Under the pieces are notes generated by a model. That model made no database searches, had not been told where the DNA came from, and saw nothing but the letters and a program-made list of their open reading frames with translations. Below are positions 27,261 to 36,016 of a stretch of DNA of 55,263 bases, in pieces. How positions within the stretch are numbered: the first letter of the stretch is position 1; the number at the start of each line of letters is the position of its first letter. The translations under genes and the position numbers were made by a program. The stretch is from Pseudomonadota bacterium (GTDB taxonomy: Bacteria > Desulfobacterota > Desulfobacteria > Desulfobacterales > RPRI01), in NCBI GenBank assembly GCA_018901125.1, contig JAHIFE010000052.1, positions 1 through 55,263 on the forward strand, in the 5' to 3' direction.

Positions 27261-28172
27261 CTATCGCAGATCAAGCCTGTAAGATTTGATAATCATTTTA
27301 GGATGGTATGATTGTTTTACTTTTGCAAGACCGGGGATATTCATGTCACTTTCTTTGTTTATATATTTAAATCCGTCAAAAAGGCTTTTTGCGGATAAGT
27401 TATCAAAATACTGATAAAGTCCTTTTATGTTTGCAAAAGCCTTTTCAAAGTGAAGTACTCCCATATCGTTTGTCAGGTATGCAGCAATAGCAAAAGCACT
27501 TATTACCCCGTCAACCCGAAGATATATGCCTTTCAGATCAAGCAAATCAAATTGATTAAGAGTGTTTATTATCGCATTCTTTTCACAGGCCAAATCTTCA
27601 TTAACATCTGCATCGCAGTCTCTCTCTATGCACCATTTTTCCAGAAAATCTATGCATTCGCCGGATAACTGTGATGAAATTTCCCCTGTTTCAATGCGAT
27701 TGCTTTCAACATATTCTCTTTCAAACTGATGGATAAGATTTCTTTTCTGCGAATACCGGTTTCCCTTAAGCTCCGCAATGTCGGATTTAAGATATACATA
27801 GTCTGAATATTCTTTTTGCAAACTAATCTTAAAATAAGACTCAACTTCTTTTTTACCATAAGTATCAATGTATTTGCCCGGTACAAACCAGTAATTATCA
27901 AAACCGCTCTCTTCAGCAACCCTGCACAGTTCTTTTGGAGGATATTCTGTTGGAGGAGATATAGGAAGTATCAGATGCCGGTATTCTTTCTGTTCTGTAA
28001 ATTCTGCTGCTATTATCAGAGTATCGTTTTCTATTATTCCATAAGGCTTATAATATTCGTTACTCCATGCTATAATTGAAGGGAGAGTATATACGCAAAG
28101 CATATATCGCTGATTAATAAAATACTTTTTTAATGGCAAATAATCTGAATAAGTAATTTCTTTCATCTTCAT
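27261..28172 (-). CDS. DUF2156 / phosphatidylglycerol-lysyltransferase-like GNAT protein
   Basis: A 303-residue soluble protein of the DUF2156 family, which has two GNAT-like folds and is related to the catalytic part of MprF and FemX-type aminoacyl transferases. The YSQKRNLIHQFER segment and the C-terminal FEKAFANIKGLYQYFDNLSA and PGLAKVKQSYHPK motifs fit that family. It has no membrane segments, unlike MprF. It is the last gene of the seven-gene operon and overlaps the preceding acetyltransferase gene by 4 bases. Transfer of an acyl or aminoacyl group to an unknown acceptor is inferred. Confidence 0.78.
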   Translation of the reverse strand: MKMKEITYSDYLPLKKYFINQRYMLCVYTLPSIIAWSNEYYKPYGIIENDTLIIAAEFTEQKEYRHLILPISPPTEYPPKELCRVAEESGFDNYWFVPGKYIDTYGKKEVESYFKISLQKEYSDYVYLKSDIAELKGNRYSQKRNLIHQFEREYVESNRIETGEISSQLSGECIDFLEKWCIERDCDADVNEDLACEKNAIINTLNQFDLLDLKGIYLRVDGVISAFAIAAYLTNDMGVLHFEKAFANIKGLYQYFDNLSAKSLFDGFKYINKESDMNIPGLAKVKQSYHPKMIIKSYRLDLR

Positions 28173-28588
28173 ATCAATATCTTTAACATAGGCGTTGAAT
28201 CAGGCATTATATTAAATCCGTTGTTAGTATAAAAATCACGTGAATTTCTTTCTGCGATCAGTGCTATCCATTTAATTCCATCATTTTCAAGACGGGCGAC
28301 TATCCTCTTTAGAATTTGGGTTCCTATTCCCATTTTTCTGTACGAACTTATAACCGTAAGATCTTGTACGTATGCATCGCTTATCCTATCACTTATAGCT
28401 CTTCCCATTCCGATAATTTTATTTTCTTCGCATACAATAATAAAGCAATGGCTGCCGGCTATAATCTGCCTCACATGTGATGGATCATCCGGGATATCTT
28501 CAGCCCACCATCCTGTCAAACGGTATATAGATGTTATCTGCCTTATATGATCGGAAGATGGATCAGTCAGGAAAGTATAATTATACAT
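28169..28588 (-). CDS. GNAT family N-acetyltransferase
   Basis: A 139-residue protein of the GNAT fold. The acetyl-CoA pyrophosphate-binding segment is visible in DLTVISSYRKMGIGTQIL near residue 90 (R/Q-x-x-G-x-G/A variant), followed by the C-terminal NSRDFYTNNGFNI strand. The substrate is unknown. It overlaps the double-kinase gene by one base and the DUF2156 gene by four, so it is fully integrated in the operon and probably modifies the same product. Confidence 0.85.
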   Translation of the reverse strand: MYNYTFLTDPSSDHIRQITSIYRLTGWWAEDIPDDPSHVRQIIAGSHCFIIVCEENKIIGMGRAISDRISDAYVQDLTVISSYRKMGIGTQILKRIVARLENDGIKWIALIAERNSRDFYTNNGFNIMPDSTPMLKILI

Positions 28589-30162
28589 TATGTTTTTAGC
28601 TTTTTCCTGTGTCTTTCAAGAATCTTTGCAATATACGGGTTAACCTTTTCTTGTACCAACTCTTTATTAAGACCTCTTGCATTGCAATATACCACAATAA
28701 ATTCATTAGTAAACTTATTAGGAAGACCGGTTTCAGTAATATCAACAATAAATCTGCCCAGGTCTTTTAACATGCGACTGCCTAACTTTGATTTAGTACG
28801 AACGGCTCCGTCCAAATCGATAAGCCAAAAATTTCCGCTTTTTTCATTTACCAGAATGTTTACCCATTTTGTATCGCCATGGCAAAAGCCGTTATTATGA
28901 ATCTTTGACAACAGCTTTGCAAAACGCGGTATAATTTTTTTATTTTCCAGCCAGCATGAAAAATCTTTCATATCAAGAGAAATATCCTTCAGGTTATTGG
29001 TATCTGCAAGATATTGGCTGTAAAAATAACCTGTTACGTACCATGAAGTTTTTCTTTCAATTACATAAGCAAGCGGTAACGCAACCGGAATATCAAGTGC
29101 TTTAAAGCAGTGGGTCATATTCCACAAATTATGAGTCCGTTCTTTTTTCAACCAGGTTTTGATATGAAATAAAAAACTGTTTGAAACAAACCGCTTTGCA
29201 ACAACATTTCCATCCGGGCCCGACAGCAAATTTACAGTTATATTTTTATCCTTTTTTAACGTGATACTTCTTGTTTTAAACCACTCACCAGGATCGACAC
29301 CATGCAAAAGTTGTTTTTCGACAGCACTATTCTTCAGAAATTCGCCATAAAATAATTTATTATTTAATGGTTTACAGTTAGTTGTCATATAAAATCTGAT
29401 GTTGCTTTTTAATAAGCGTGGTCTTCTTCTGGCATATACTGTTTGCAGCAACTTATTCTCGTTTCGAACGGAAAAATGCGGATTACCGGACTTATAGGCA
29501 ATAAACAGGCGCATAAAATCGGTTCTGCTCAAAACGTTATCGGAAGCAACTGAAAACTGAACAAGGTTTTTTGTAATTTGTGAAACCGGGATATACCGCC
29601 ATTTGCGGTTTCTCTCATTATCTATGAAGCTGAACCGGAAAGTATCACTATCTTTTATAACTAAAAGATTATTTTGTCTTAAATCGCCATGAACGATTCC
29701 ATTGTGATGAAGTTTTCCAATAAGCAATCCTGCTGATTTGAGTAACAAACGTTTTTCCTTGATCTTTTCCGGAGTGAGAGGAGGAACAAAACAGCTTAAA
29801 AGATATTGATAAAAACCAATACCATCAAAAGCTTCCGAAATCATGAAAACACTTTTATTCCCATATCCCCAACATAGGATTTCAGGAGTAGGCAAGCCGG
29901 CCGATAACAAAATATCTGCCTGTCTGCATGCACGTTTGCTACGGCTGCCATATAAAAAAGCTTTGATTTTTTCAAAAACATTTCTTGGCAAAAACCCCTT
30001 ATAATAAACTTTTGCTGTACCTGTTTTAGCAGCGACTACCGAATTCTGAGAGCTTGATATCCATTGCCATCCGGCGGGCATTTCGCTATTAACCAGCAAC
30101 ATTGCCTGATCCTGGTAATTTTTTGCATATTCCCCGTGAATGGAAAAGTTCTTGGTTTTCAT
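28588..30162 (-). CDS. Tandem WaaP/Kdo-kinase-like protein with two kinase domains
   Basis: This 524-residue protein contains two lipopolysaccharide-kinase-like domains (WaaP/KdkA family, eukaryotic-kinase fold). Domain 1, about residues 35-235, has a candidate ATP lysine in AKVYYKGF, catalytic HGDLRQNN (Asp160, Asn165) and metal-binding Asp181 in FIDNERN. Domain 2, about 300-515, has VVAKRF, HGDTKWVN (Asp430, Asn435) and Asp449 in LIDLDGA. Both catalytic sets look intact, so this is not an active/dead pair by simple inspection. Single-domain relatives are about 240-270 residues and phosphorylate heptose or Kdo in LPS core. It follows the ABC binding-protein gene by 10 bases. Confidence 0.82.
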   Translation of the reverse strand: MKTKNFSIHGEYAKNYQDQAMLLVNSEMPAGWQWISSSQNSVVAAKTGTAKVYYKGFLPRNVFEKIKAFLYGSRSKRACRQADILLSAGLPTPEILCWGYGNKSVFMISEAFDGIGFYQYLLSCFVPPLTPEKIKEKRLLLKSAGLLIGKLHHNGIVHGDLRQNNLLVIKDSDTFRFSFIDNERNRKWRYIPVSQITKNLVQFSVASDNVLSRTDFMRLFIAYKSGNPHFSVRNENKLLQTVYARRRPRLLKSNIRFYMTTNCKPLNNKLFYGEFLKNSAVEKQLLHGVDPGEWFKTRSITLKKDKNITVNLLSGPDGNVVAKRFVSNSFLFHIKTWLKKERTHNLWNMTHCFKALDIPVALPLAYVIERKTSWYVTGYFYSQYLADTNNLKDISLDMKDFSCWLENKKIIPRFAKLLSKIHNNGFCHGDTKWVNILVNEKSGNFWLIDLDGAVRTKSKLGSRMLKDLGRFIVDITETGLPNKFTNEFIVVYCNARGLNKELVQEKVNPYIAKILERHRKKLKT

Positions 30163-30172
30163 AACATCAGCT

Positions 30173-31159
30173 CTACTTCCAAAGTCTCTTTTCTATATTA
30201 ACGGGGGCTGAAATAAGCTTTTGTTCAAGCATAATTCTTTCTGTCTGTTTCCATGCATTTACATCTATTGTGCCAAAAACCGTCTTTTCAGACGGCTTCA
30301 TTAACTGTCTTGTTATTTCAAGCTGCCTGCGGATAGTATCTAATTGTGTATCCTTGTCAAATCTATGAATAGTCTCTACTGTTTTATCCAAGTTTGCAGG
30401 ATTTAGAGCTTCATTCCATGCTTCCGTCAATGCCGTAACGAATTTTTTAACCGTTTCAGGATGCTGTTTTATCATATTTTCTGTTGTAATTACTGAATTT
30501 GCAACAAAATGAATCCCGTAATTATTTGGATCAAAAAAGGAAACCGGCTCTTTCGCTTTTTCAAGCTTATCTCCAATAATAACACCCTCGGCATTTCTGT
30601 AAACAGGCCAGAACGCAACTCTTCGCTCATAAAAAGGCGTGTAATCATACCTTACGCTGAAAAAACTCACTTCTTCTTCTCTAATTCCATTTTTTAATAT
30701 AAGAGCTTTCATGATTGCTTCGTCATTTCCGCCAAAAGTAATCCCTATTGTTTTACCCTTTATATCTTCGATTTTATTAATTTTATTTTCATCTGAACGG
30801 TATATCCACTGAAGCGGATTTATCTGAAAAAGCTGTGCAAGCACTACGATAGGCGCTCCTTTTGAGACAGCTCTTATAACCTGATCCGCAGAAGCCACGC
30901 CAAACTGGGCATGCCCCATCTCAAGCTCTTTTATTGCATCAAGTTCCGGCCCGCCCTCTTTTACTTCTACTTCAAGTCCCTCTTTGGCAAAGAATCCGTG
31001 AACATCGGCATAAATATCTCCGGCAACACTTGTGTTAAAAAGCCATTTAAGCCGATAAGAAACCTTTGTCATTTCCGTATCTTTTTTACCACATCCTGAA
31101 GGCACGATAATGGCAATAAGCGTCACCAATAAAACAATAATTCGTAAATTGTTCTTCAT
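30173..31159 (-). CDS. NMT1/THI5-like ABC transporter substrate-binding lipoprotein
   Basis: A 328-residue periplasmic binding protein. The N terminus has a lipoprotein signal ending in a lipobox (IIVPSGC), then YRLKWLFNTSVAGDIYADVH and GFFAKEGLEVEV, the opening of the NMT1/ThiY/SsuA class that binds pyrimidine, sulfonate, nitrate or similar small molecules. GITFGGNDEAIM is the conserved second-lobe motif. I start it at ATG 31159, which gives a proper signal peptide and does not overlap the permease gene; a longer frame opens at 31210. It works with the permease and ATPase immediately upstream. The ligand is unknown. Confidence 0.87.
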   Translation of the reverse strand: MKNNLRIIVLLVTLIAIIVPSGCGKKDTEMTKVSYRLKWLFNTSVAGDIYADVHGFFAKEGLEVEVKEGGPELDAIKELEMGHAQFGVASADQVIRAVSKGAPIVVLAQLFQINPLQWIYRSDENKINKIEDIKGKTIGITFGGNDEAIMKALILKNGIREEEVSFFSVRYDYTPFYERRVAFWPVYRNAEGVIIGDKLEKAKEPVSFFDPNNYGIHFVANSVITTENMIKQHPETVKKFVTALTEAWNEALNPANLDKTVETIHRFDKDTQLDTIRRQLEITRQLMKPSEKTVFGTIDVNAWKQTERIMLEQKLISAPVNIEKRLWK

Positions 31160-31164
31160 ATTTT

Positions 31165-31917
31165 TCAAGCCTTTGCCCTCCAGTTTCTTACCAGCATGTT
31201 GCCAAGCCATTCCAGAAAAGCCAGATAAAGCGAAGTGAAGATTCCTATTAAGAAAAGAGCAATCAGAATTTTGGAAAGGTCGCTCTGGTAGAGTGCAATA
31301 CGAATGCTATAACCGATTCCCTTACTTGCTCCGATAAACTCGGCTACTATGGTTCCAACCATTGCAAGTGTCGCGCTTCCGGAAACCACTGTTACAAGCT
31401 TGTTCATATTTTCGAAAGCCCTTATTTTTACTTCAAGCTGCCATCTCATTTTACCCGAATACACATAAAAGTGTTCTATATCAGTAACCGGTTCGGATAG
31501 TATTCCTATAAAAGATAAAAGCAGGGGAAAATAGCATATCATCGCAGCGATTAAAAGCCTTGAAGAAAGTCCGTCACCAAGCAGGATAAAAATTATTGGA
31601 GCAACTGCAACAATCGGATATGCCTGAATATTAAAAGCAGCGGTTTTAATAAATGAACCCATCCAGTTTGACAAACGGCTGATTATTCCAACAATAGTTG
31701 CCATAACAATGGAAAGAACGTGCCCGATTATTGCAACAGATAATGTATTTAAAACATCGGGTATATATCTTAAAAAAACTTTAAGACCGGTATCATAAAT
31801 CTCGACAGGGCTGGGGATAACGTAATCGGAAAGATTCAAAACTGCCTTTATAAAAAACAAAAAGGCAAGTCCTAAAAGATAGACAATGATAAACTGGGAT
31901 AGCCGTTTATGAAACAT
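31165..31917 (-). CDS. ABC transporter permease (SsuC/TauC/ThiX-like)
   Basis: A 250-residue inner-membrane permease with about six hydrophobic segments. The coupling-loop signature is present as EFIGASKGIGYSIRIALYQS near residue 195, placing it in the BPD_transp_1 group used by sulfonate, taurine and pyrimidine importers. The first ATG lies inside the end of the ATPase gene (11-base overlap) and the binding protein follows 5 bases later, so the three genes form one importer. Confidence 0.9.
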   Translation of the reverse strand: MFHKRLSQFIIVYLLGLAFLFFIKAVLNLSDYVIPSPVEIYDTGLKVFLRYIPDVLNTLSVAIIGHVLSIVMATIVGIISRLSNWMGSFIKTAAFNIQAYPIVAVAPIIFILLGDGLSSRLLIAAMICYFPLLLSFIGILSEPVTDIEHFYVYSGKMRWQLEVKIRAFENMNKLVTVVSGSATLAMVGTIVAEFIGASKGIGYSIRIALYQSDLSKILIALFLIGIFTSLYLAFLEWLGNMLVRNWRAKA

Positions 31918-32596
31918 TTACAATCTCCAGCATTGTCTGTTCGAGATCTTTTCTGGCAACTGATTTTCCGGTTTTATTATCCTGCCCGAAAACAGTAATC
32001 GCCTGGGGACTTTTTTTAAAATTTCTTAGCACTATAATATTTTTGCAGAACATGGAAACTTCTGCAACACTGTGTGAAATATATATAAAAGACTTTTGGG
32101 GATACATATCCTTGATTTTTAATATTATCTGTTCGCGCGTTACTTCATCCACATTTGCAAGACTTTCGTCCATTATTAAACAATCAAAATCCTGCAATAG
32201 ATATCTTGCAAGATTGATCCTGTTGCGCTGTCCTAAAGAAAGGTGGGAAAATCCGGAGTCTATGCAGGCATAAAGTCCGAATGACTCGACAATTTCGTCT
32301 ATTCTGTCTTTATTTTTCTCCGGCGTAATTTTTAATATATGCTCACCAACACTCGACCATCCCGGAAGTCTTTCAAGGTTATATGAGTAAAAAATTATAT
32401 CAGTATTATTACGTTCAATTACACCGGTGTATTGATTTAATTGGCCTGCAACCATACGTGCAAGTGTTGATTTCCCAACTCCGGACAGGCCGAATAATGC
32501 ATGAAATCCGGGCTCCCCGATTTTGCAATTTAAATTATTGAAAACCGGGTACTGAGTACCGGGATATTTATAATTTATATTTTTGCATTCGATCAT
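31907..32596 (-). CDS. ABC transporter ATP-binding protein
   Basis: A 229-residue cytoplasmic ATPase. Walker A is GLSGVGKST near residue 37, the signature is LSLGQRNRINLARYL (LSxGQ form), Walker B is DCLIMDE, followed by a D-loop SLANVD and the switch histidine in YISHS. The N-terminal aromatic YKYPG is the A-loop. It powers the adjacent permease and binding protein. Its ATG follows the stop of the spermidine-synthase-like gene by one base. Confidence 0.92.
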   Translation of the reverse strand: MIECKNINYKYPGTQYPVFNNLNCKIGEPGFHALFGLSGVGKSTLARMVAGQLNQYTGVIERNNTDIIFYSYNLERLPGWSSVGEHILKITPEKNKDRIDEIVESFGLYACIDSGFSHLSLGQRNRINLARYLLQDFDCLIMDESLANVDEVTREQIILKIKDMYPQKSFIYISHSVAEVSMFCKNIIVLRNFKKSPQAITVFGQDNKTGKSVARKDLEQTMLEIVNVS

Positions 32597-32597
32597 A

Positions 32598-34094
32598 TCA
32601 TAAAGCTTTAATTACTTCGGCAAGATAATGTTCGACAGGTGCAAATTCATCTCTTAAGACCGGAATATCACAATCTATTTTGTGTTGCCAACAATGGGAA
32701 AGATAAATATTTTGCTCCGGATCGCTGCTTGTTAATTTGTCAGCCCTGCCTGATTTAATCGCAACAATTATTAAATTTTGCAATTCTTCCGGCTGCATCG
32801 GATATTGAACAGGAAAAATATAAACATTTGGAAAAACCGATTTAATTGTTGCATAGGCTGCACGGAAAAATTTACCTTTTTCACCCTGTATGGCTGAATA
32901 AATATTGGTAATCAACACGCCCTTGTCATTAAGCAAAGCCGACGACTCCTGCATTGCTTCTTCTGTTGTCATGTAAAAGGGCGGAGAAGCGGATGATTTA
33001 AAAACATCTATGAAAATTACATCATATTTTTTTGTTGCCCGCTTTAGGAAAGTTCTTCCATCCTCATGAATGCTTCTTATCCTTGGGTCATCTTTTAAAT
33101 AAAAATACTTCTTTGCCAGTAAAGTAAAATCCGGGTCTATTTCAATTACATCAATGGAATTATCCGGATTTCGCCTTAGATAATCTCTTGCAACCGTATA
33201 TGCCCCGCCTCCTATAAGAAGGGCGTTTTTGTTTTCCGGGCAAAAATGTTCTATAAGACGGTAGAATTTAGCGTAACTGAAAAAAAGCTCATCAGGTTCT
33301 CCAACTACAACAGCCGATTGCGCCCAACTTCGGTCAACACGCAAAAAGCGTATTGTTTTGCCTGTATTAGAATCCTTCATTTCCTCAATTAATACCCGAT
33401 TGTATTTTGTGTCAATATCCGCAATTGCATTTCCTGAAACCGATGATTGAAAAAAATATACCGAAAGAAACCCGGCTGTCAAAACAATTGCAGCAGCTTT
33501 TGCTGCTCGCAGCTTATTTTCAAAACAAGCCAGAAAATAAACGATAAAAAGCACAAAGGAAAGAAAAAACAGGATATTGCGGCTTCCAAGAAACGAAATC
33601 AAGAAAAACCCGGTAGAAAATGTTCCGATTATACTTCCTGCAGTAGATATGGCATAGAGCCTTCCCACAGTTGCGCCCGAATGCGCAATATCTTCCATTC
33701 TGAGTCTTATGGCATAAGGGGAAACAGAGCCAAGCAGAATGCTTGCAGGCGCAAATAGAATCGTTGCTGCTATGACAGCTCCGAGCCGGACATCCGGTAC
33801 TGATTTACTGACAATATCAAGAACCGGAGTCTTTATAATGGCTATTATTCCGACAAGTAACGCACAAAAAAAAATTAGAATTGAAAAAGTTTTGTACCCA
33901 AGTTTTTTGTCGGCAAGACGTCCGCCCCAGTAATAACCAACGCTTAAGCTTGCCAGTATTACTCCGATAAGACTTGTCCAGACATAAATGGAGGTTCCGA
34001 GATAGGGCGCAACAATCCTTGAACCGACAAGCTCAAGCGCCATCACAACAGCACCCGTGATAAATACAATTATTTCAAGCCGGTATTTATTCAT
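32598..34094 (-). CDS. Fused MFS-like membrane domain / spermidine-synthase-like protein
   Basis: A 498-residue protein. About seven hydrophobic segments (residues 1-210, starting MALELVGSRIVAPYLGTSIY) are followed by a Rossmann-type aminopropyltransferase-like domain with LLIGGGAYTVARDY, VIEIDPDFTLLAKKYF, DGRTFL and YDVIFIDVF. In true spermidine synthases the last motif carries the catalytic aspartate before a proline-rich loop; here it reads IDVFKSSASPPFYM, a common variant in this fused family, whose product is not well defined. It is the first gene of the operon. The start ATG has no obvious ribosome binding site. A heptamer repeat (CGAATAT units at 34110-34130) lies just upstream. Confidence 0.85.
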   Translation of the reverse strand: MNKYRLEIIVFITGAVVMALELVGSRIVAPYLGTSIYVWTSLIGVILASLSVGYYWGGRLADKKLGYKTFSILIFFCALLVGIIAIIKTPVLDIVSKSVPDVRLGAVIAATILFAPASILLGSVSPYAIRLRMEDIAHSGATVGRLYAISTAGSIIGTFSTGFFLISFLGSRNILFFLSFVLFIVYFLACFENKLRAAKAAAIVLTAGFLSVYFFQSSVSGNAIADIDTKYNRVLIEEMKDSNTGKTIRFLRVDRSWAQSAVVVGEPDELFFSYAKFYRLIEHFCPENKNALLIGGGAYTVARDYLRRNPDNSIDVIEIDPDFTLLAKKYFYLKDDPRIRSIHEDGRTFLKRATKKYDVIFIDVFKSSASPPFYMTTEEAMQESSALLNDKGVLITNIYSAIQGEKGKFFRAAYATIKSVFPNVYIFPVQYPMQPEELQNLIIVAIKSGRADKLTSSDPEQNIYLSHCWQHKIDCDIPVLRDEFAPVEHYLAEVIKAL

Positions 34095-34207
34095 TTATTA
34101 TTCGGATAACGAATATCGAATATCGAACAGCGCACATCAATTTCCGCTATTCTCAATTCGCTAAATAATATAAGTTATTCTAAGCCCTCTCATAATGCGT
34201 TGTAAAT

Positions 34208-34585
34208 TTATTTAACATGACATTCGCTGCACATCAAAGGACCCGCTTTTTCCTGTTCATGACATCCTTTGCAGCGCAGATGGTATTTATTTATAAGAGG
34301 TACAGGATCTTTATCAATCTTATGGCATTCAGAACACTTCATATCTTCCGATGTTTCATTCTCAACTTTTACTTTATCTTTATAAAAATGATGGCAGGTG
34401 CTGCAATCATCAATACTTGCATTTTCATTATGTTCATCGTGGTTAAAAACCGCAGCAGGCCTCATCCTTTTTGTAAAAGCAGGATCCTGAACATATTTAA
34501 TATTATCCTGAGAATATGCAGTTACAAATAAAAAAATAATCGACAAAACAATTACCGAACATAGAACCCAAGTTTTCTTTCTCAT
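34208..34585 (-). CDS. tmcA: Tetraheme cytochrome c3, TmcA
   Basis: A 125-residue periplasmic multiheme cytochrome. After an N-terminal signal segment (VLCSVIVLSIIFLFVTAYS) come four CxxCH heme-binding sites (CSTCH, CSECH, CKGCH, CSECH) and extra histidines for bis-His ligation. This matches type II tetraheme cytochrome c3, the electron-accepting subunit of the Tmc complex, which takes electrons from periplasmic hydrogenases or type I cytochrome c3. I start at ATG 34585, with GAGG eight bases upstream, rather than the longer frame from 34612. It is the last gene of the tmc operon, following tmcB. Confidence 0.92.
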   Translation of the reverse strand: MRKKTWVLCSVIVLSIIFLFVTAYSQDNIKYVQDPAFTKRMRPAAVFNHDEHNENASIDDCSTCHHFYKDKVKVENETSEDMKCSECHKIDKDPVPLINKYHLRCKGCHEQEKAGPLMCSECHVK

Positions 34586-34647
34586 AAATAATACCTCGTT
34601 ATATATCTGCACAAAACAGTTGTTGCAAAAAGATCGATATAAATATT

Positions 34648-35982
34648 TTATTCCGGCTTTTCCATGGTTTCGTAAATAATATCGCCAAGAAACTTTATGT
34701 TCATATCAAGTTTATGATGATGGATTAAATCTTCAAGCCCTCCATGACAGTTATGGCATGGAGCAATAATAGTTTGAGCGCCCTTTGCCTTTACAGCAGC
34801 CAATTGCTCCGCCTTGATTTTGTCTCCGTCTATTCGCGACATCTTATAAGGCGGGCCACAGTTAATAACCCCGCCGCCTGCCCCACAGCAGTAGTTGTGC
34901 TCGCGATTCGGATGCATTTCAATTAGCGTTTCACAGGTTGCATTTGCAACATAACGCCCCATCTCATGAAGACCTCTTCCCCGCACTGTATTGCACGGAT
35001 CATGAAATGTAACAGGTTTATCAAATTTTTTAGCTATTTTTATCTTACCATCTCTTATGAGTTCATAATAAAATTCGATAGCATGAATTACAGGTATAGG
35101 CGGCATTTTCCATGACAGTGCCCTGTTGCCGACATCATGGACCGAGCGGAAGGCATGGCCGCATTCACCCATTACGATTTTTTTTACTTTCAGTCTTGCG
35201 GCAGATTCGAAATGTATTTTTTTCAATCTTGCCATCATTTCAAAGTCGCCTGTAAACATGCACATATCGCTGTTATCCCATCCGGGAGTGGCAGGCATAG
35301 TCCAGTTCATACCGGCAACATGCATTATAACCGCCGCCTGATATATAAGCTGGGCGCGAAACTTGGGTTCAGGACCTATAACGGAATAGAAAATATCGGC
35401 CCCTTCTTTTTCAAGCGGTATACGCAAATCGGGAATTTCGGCGCGAGCTTCATCTTCCTGCCACATAAGACTGTCTATCCATTCATCCTCTTTAACCCAC
35501 ATCTGGTTTGCCGTAGCAGAATGGCTGTGTGCGGTATCCTGAATGTACTGAGGAGTGATTCCAAGCTTGTGGCATATTCTTCTGACCGTCAAAAGCAGGT
35601 ACGCTATATCAATCCCAAAAGGGCAATACATGACACAACGGCGGCAGAGATTACACTCGGTTGAAGCGATTTCGGATGCGCGTTTGATAAACTCTACGTC
35701 TACCCTACCCTTTTTCTTTATAATTTCCCAAACAGTCTGCTTTACTTTGCCGGCCGGAGAAAATTTCGGGTCATTATCATGGGAAAGATAAAAATGGCAG
35801 GCCTCACTGCATAACCCGCAATGAGCACAGATATCAACATATGTCTTAAGCCTGGCACCTCCCTCGGCTTTTAATACATTATTTATAACCTTTTCGATTT
35901 TTTCAGGAGTTAGTTTCGCCGCCCCCCCGACAATGCCTGCATCGGTTATTTCAGCAGCAGCATTTTTTACAGATTCAGCCAT
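34648..35982 (-). CDS. tmcB: Tmc complex HdrD-like iron-sulfur protein, TmcB
   Basis: A 444-residue cytoplasmic iron-sulfur protein related to heterodisulfide reductase HdrD. Two [4Fe-4S] ferredoxin motifs, CAHCGLCSEAC near residue 51 and CNLCRRCVMYCPFG near residue 112, are followed by CCG-domain cysteines (HDPCNTVRG, YCCGAGGG, PCHNC). It passes electrons between the membrane subunit TmcC and a cytoplasmic acceptor, in line with a role in sulfate respiration. AAGGAG lies nine bases before the ATG. The gene follows tmcC by 34 bases. Confidence 0.93.
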   Translation of the reverse strand: MAESVKNAAAEITDAGIVGGAAKLTPEKIEKVINNVLKAEGGARLKTYVDICAHCGLCSEACHFYLSHDNDPKFSPAGKVKQTVWEIIKKKGRVDVEFIKRASEIASTECNLCRRCVMYCPFGIDIAYLLLTVRRICHKLGITPQYIQDTAHSHSATANQMWVKEDEWIDSLMWQEDEARAEIPDLRIPLEKEGADIFYSVIGPEPKFRAQLIYQAAVIMHVAGMNWTMPATPGWDNSDMCMFTGDFEMMARLKKIHFESAARLKVKKIVMGECGHAFRSVHDVGNRALSWKMPPIPVIHAIEFYYELIRDGKIKIAKKFDKPVTFHDPCNTVRGRGLHEMGRYVANATCETLIEMHPNREHNYCCGAGGGVINCGPPYKMSRIDGDKIKAEQLAAVKAKGAQTIIAPCHNCHGGLEDLIHHHKLDMNIKFLGDIIYETMEKPE

Positions 35983-36016
35983 TATATTGTCTCCTTAGAA
36001 GAGTCGTTGAGTGGTT

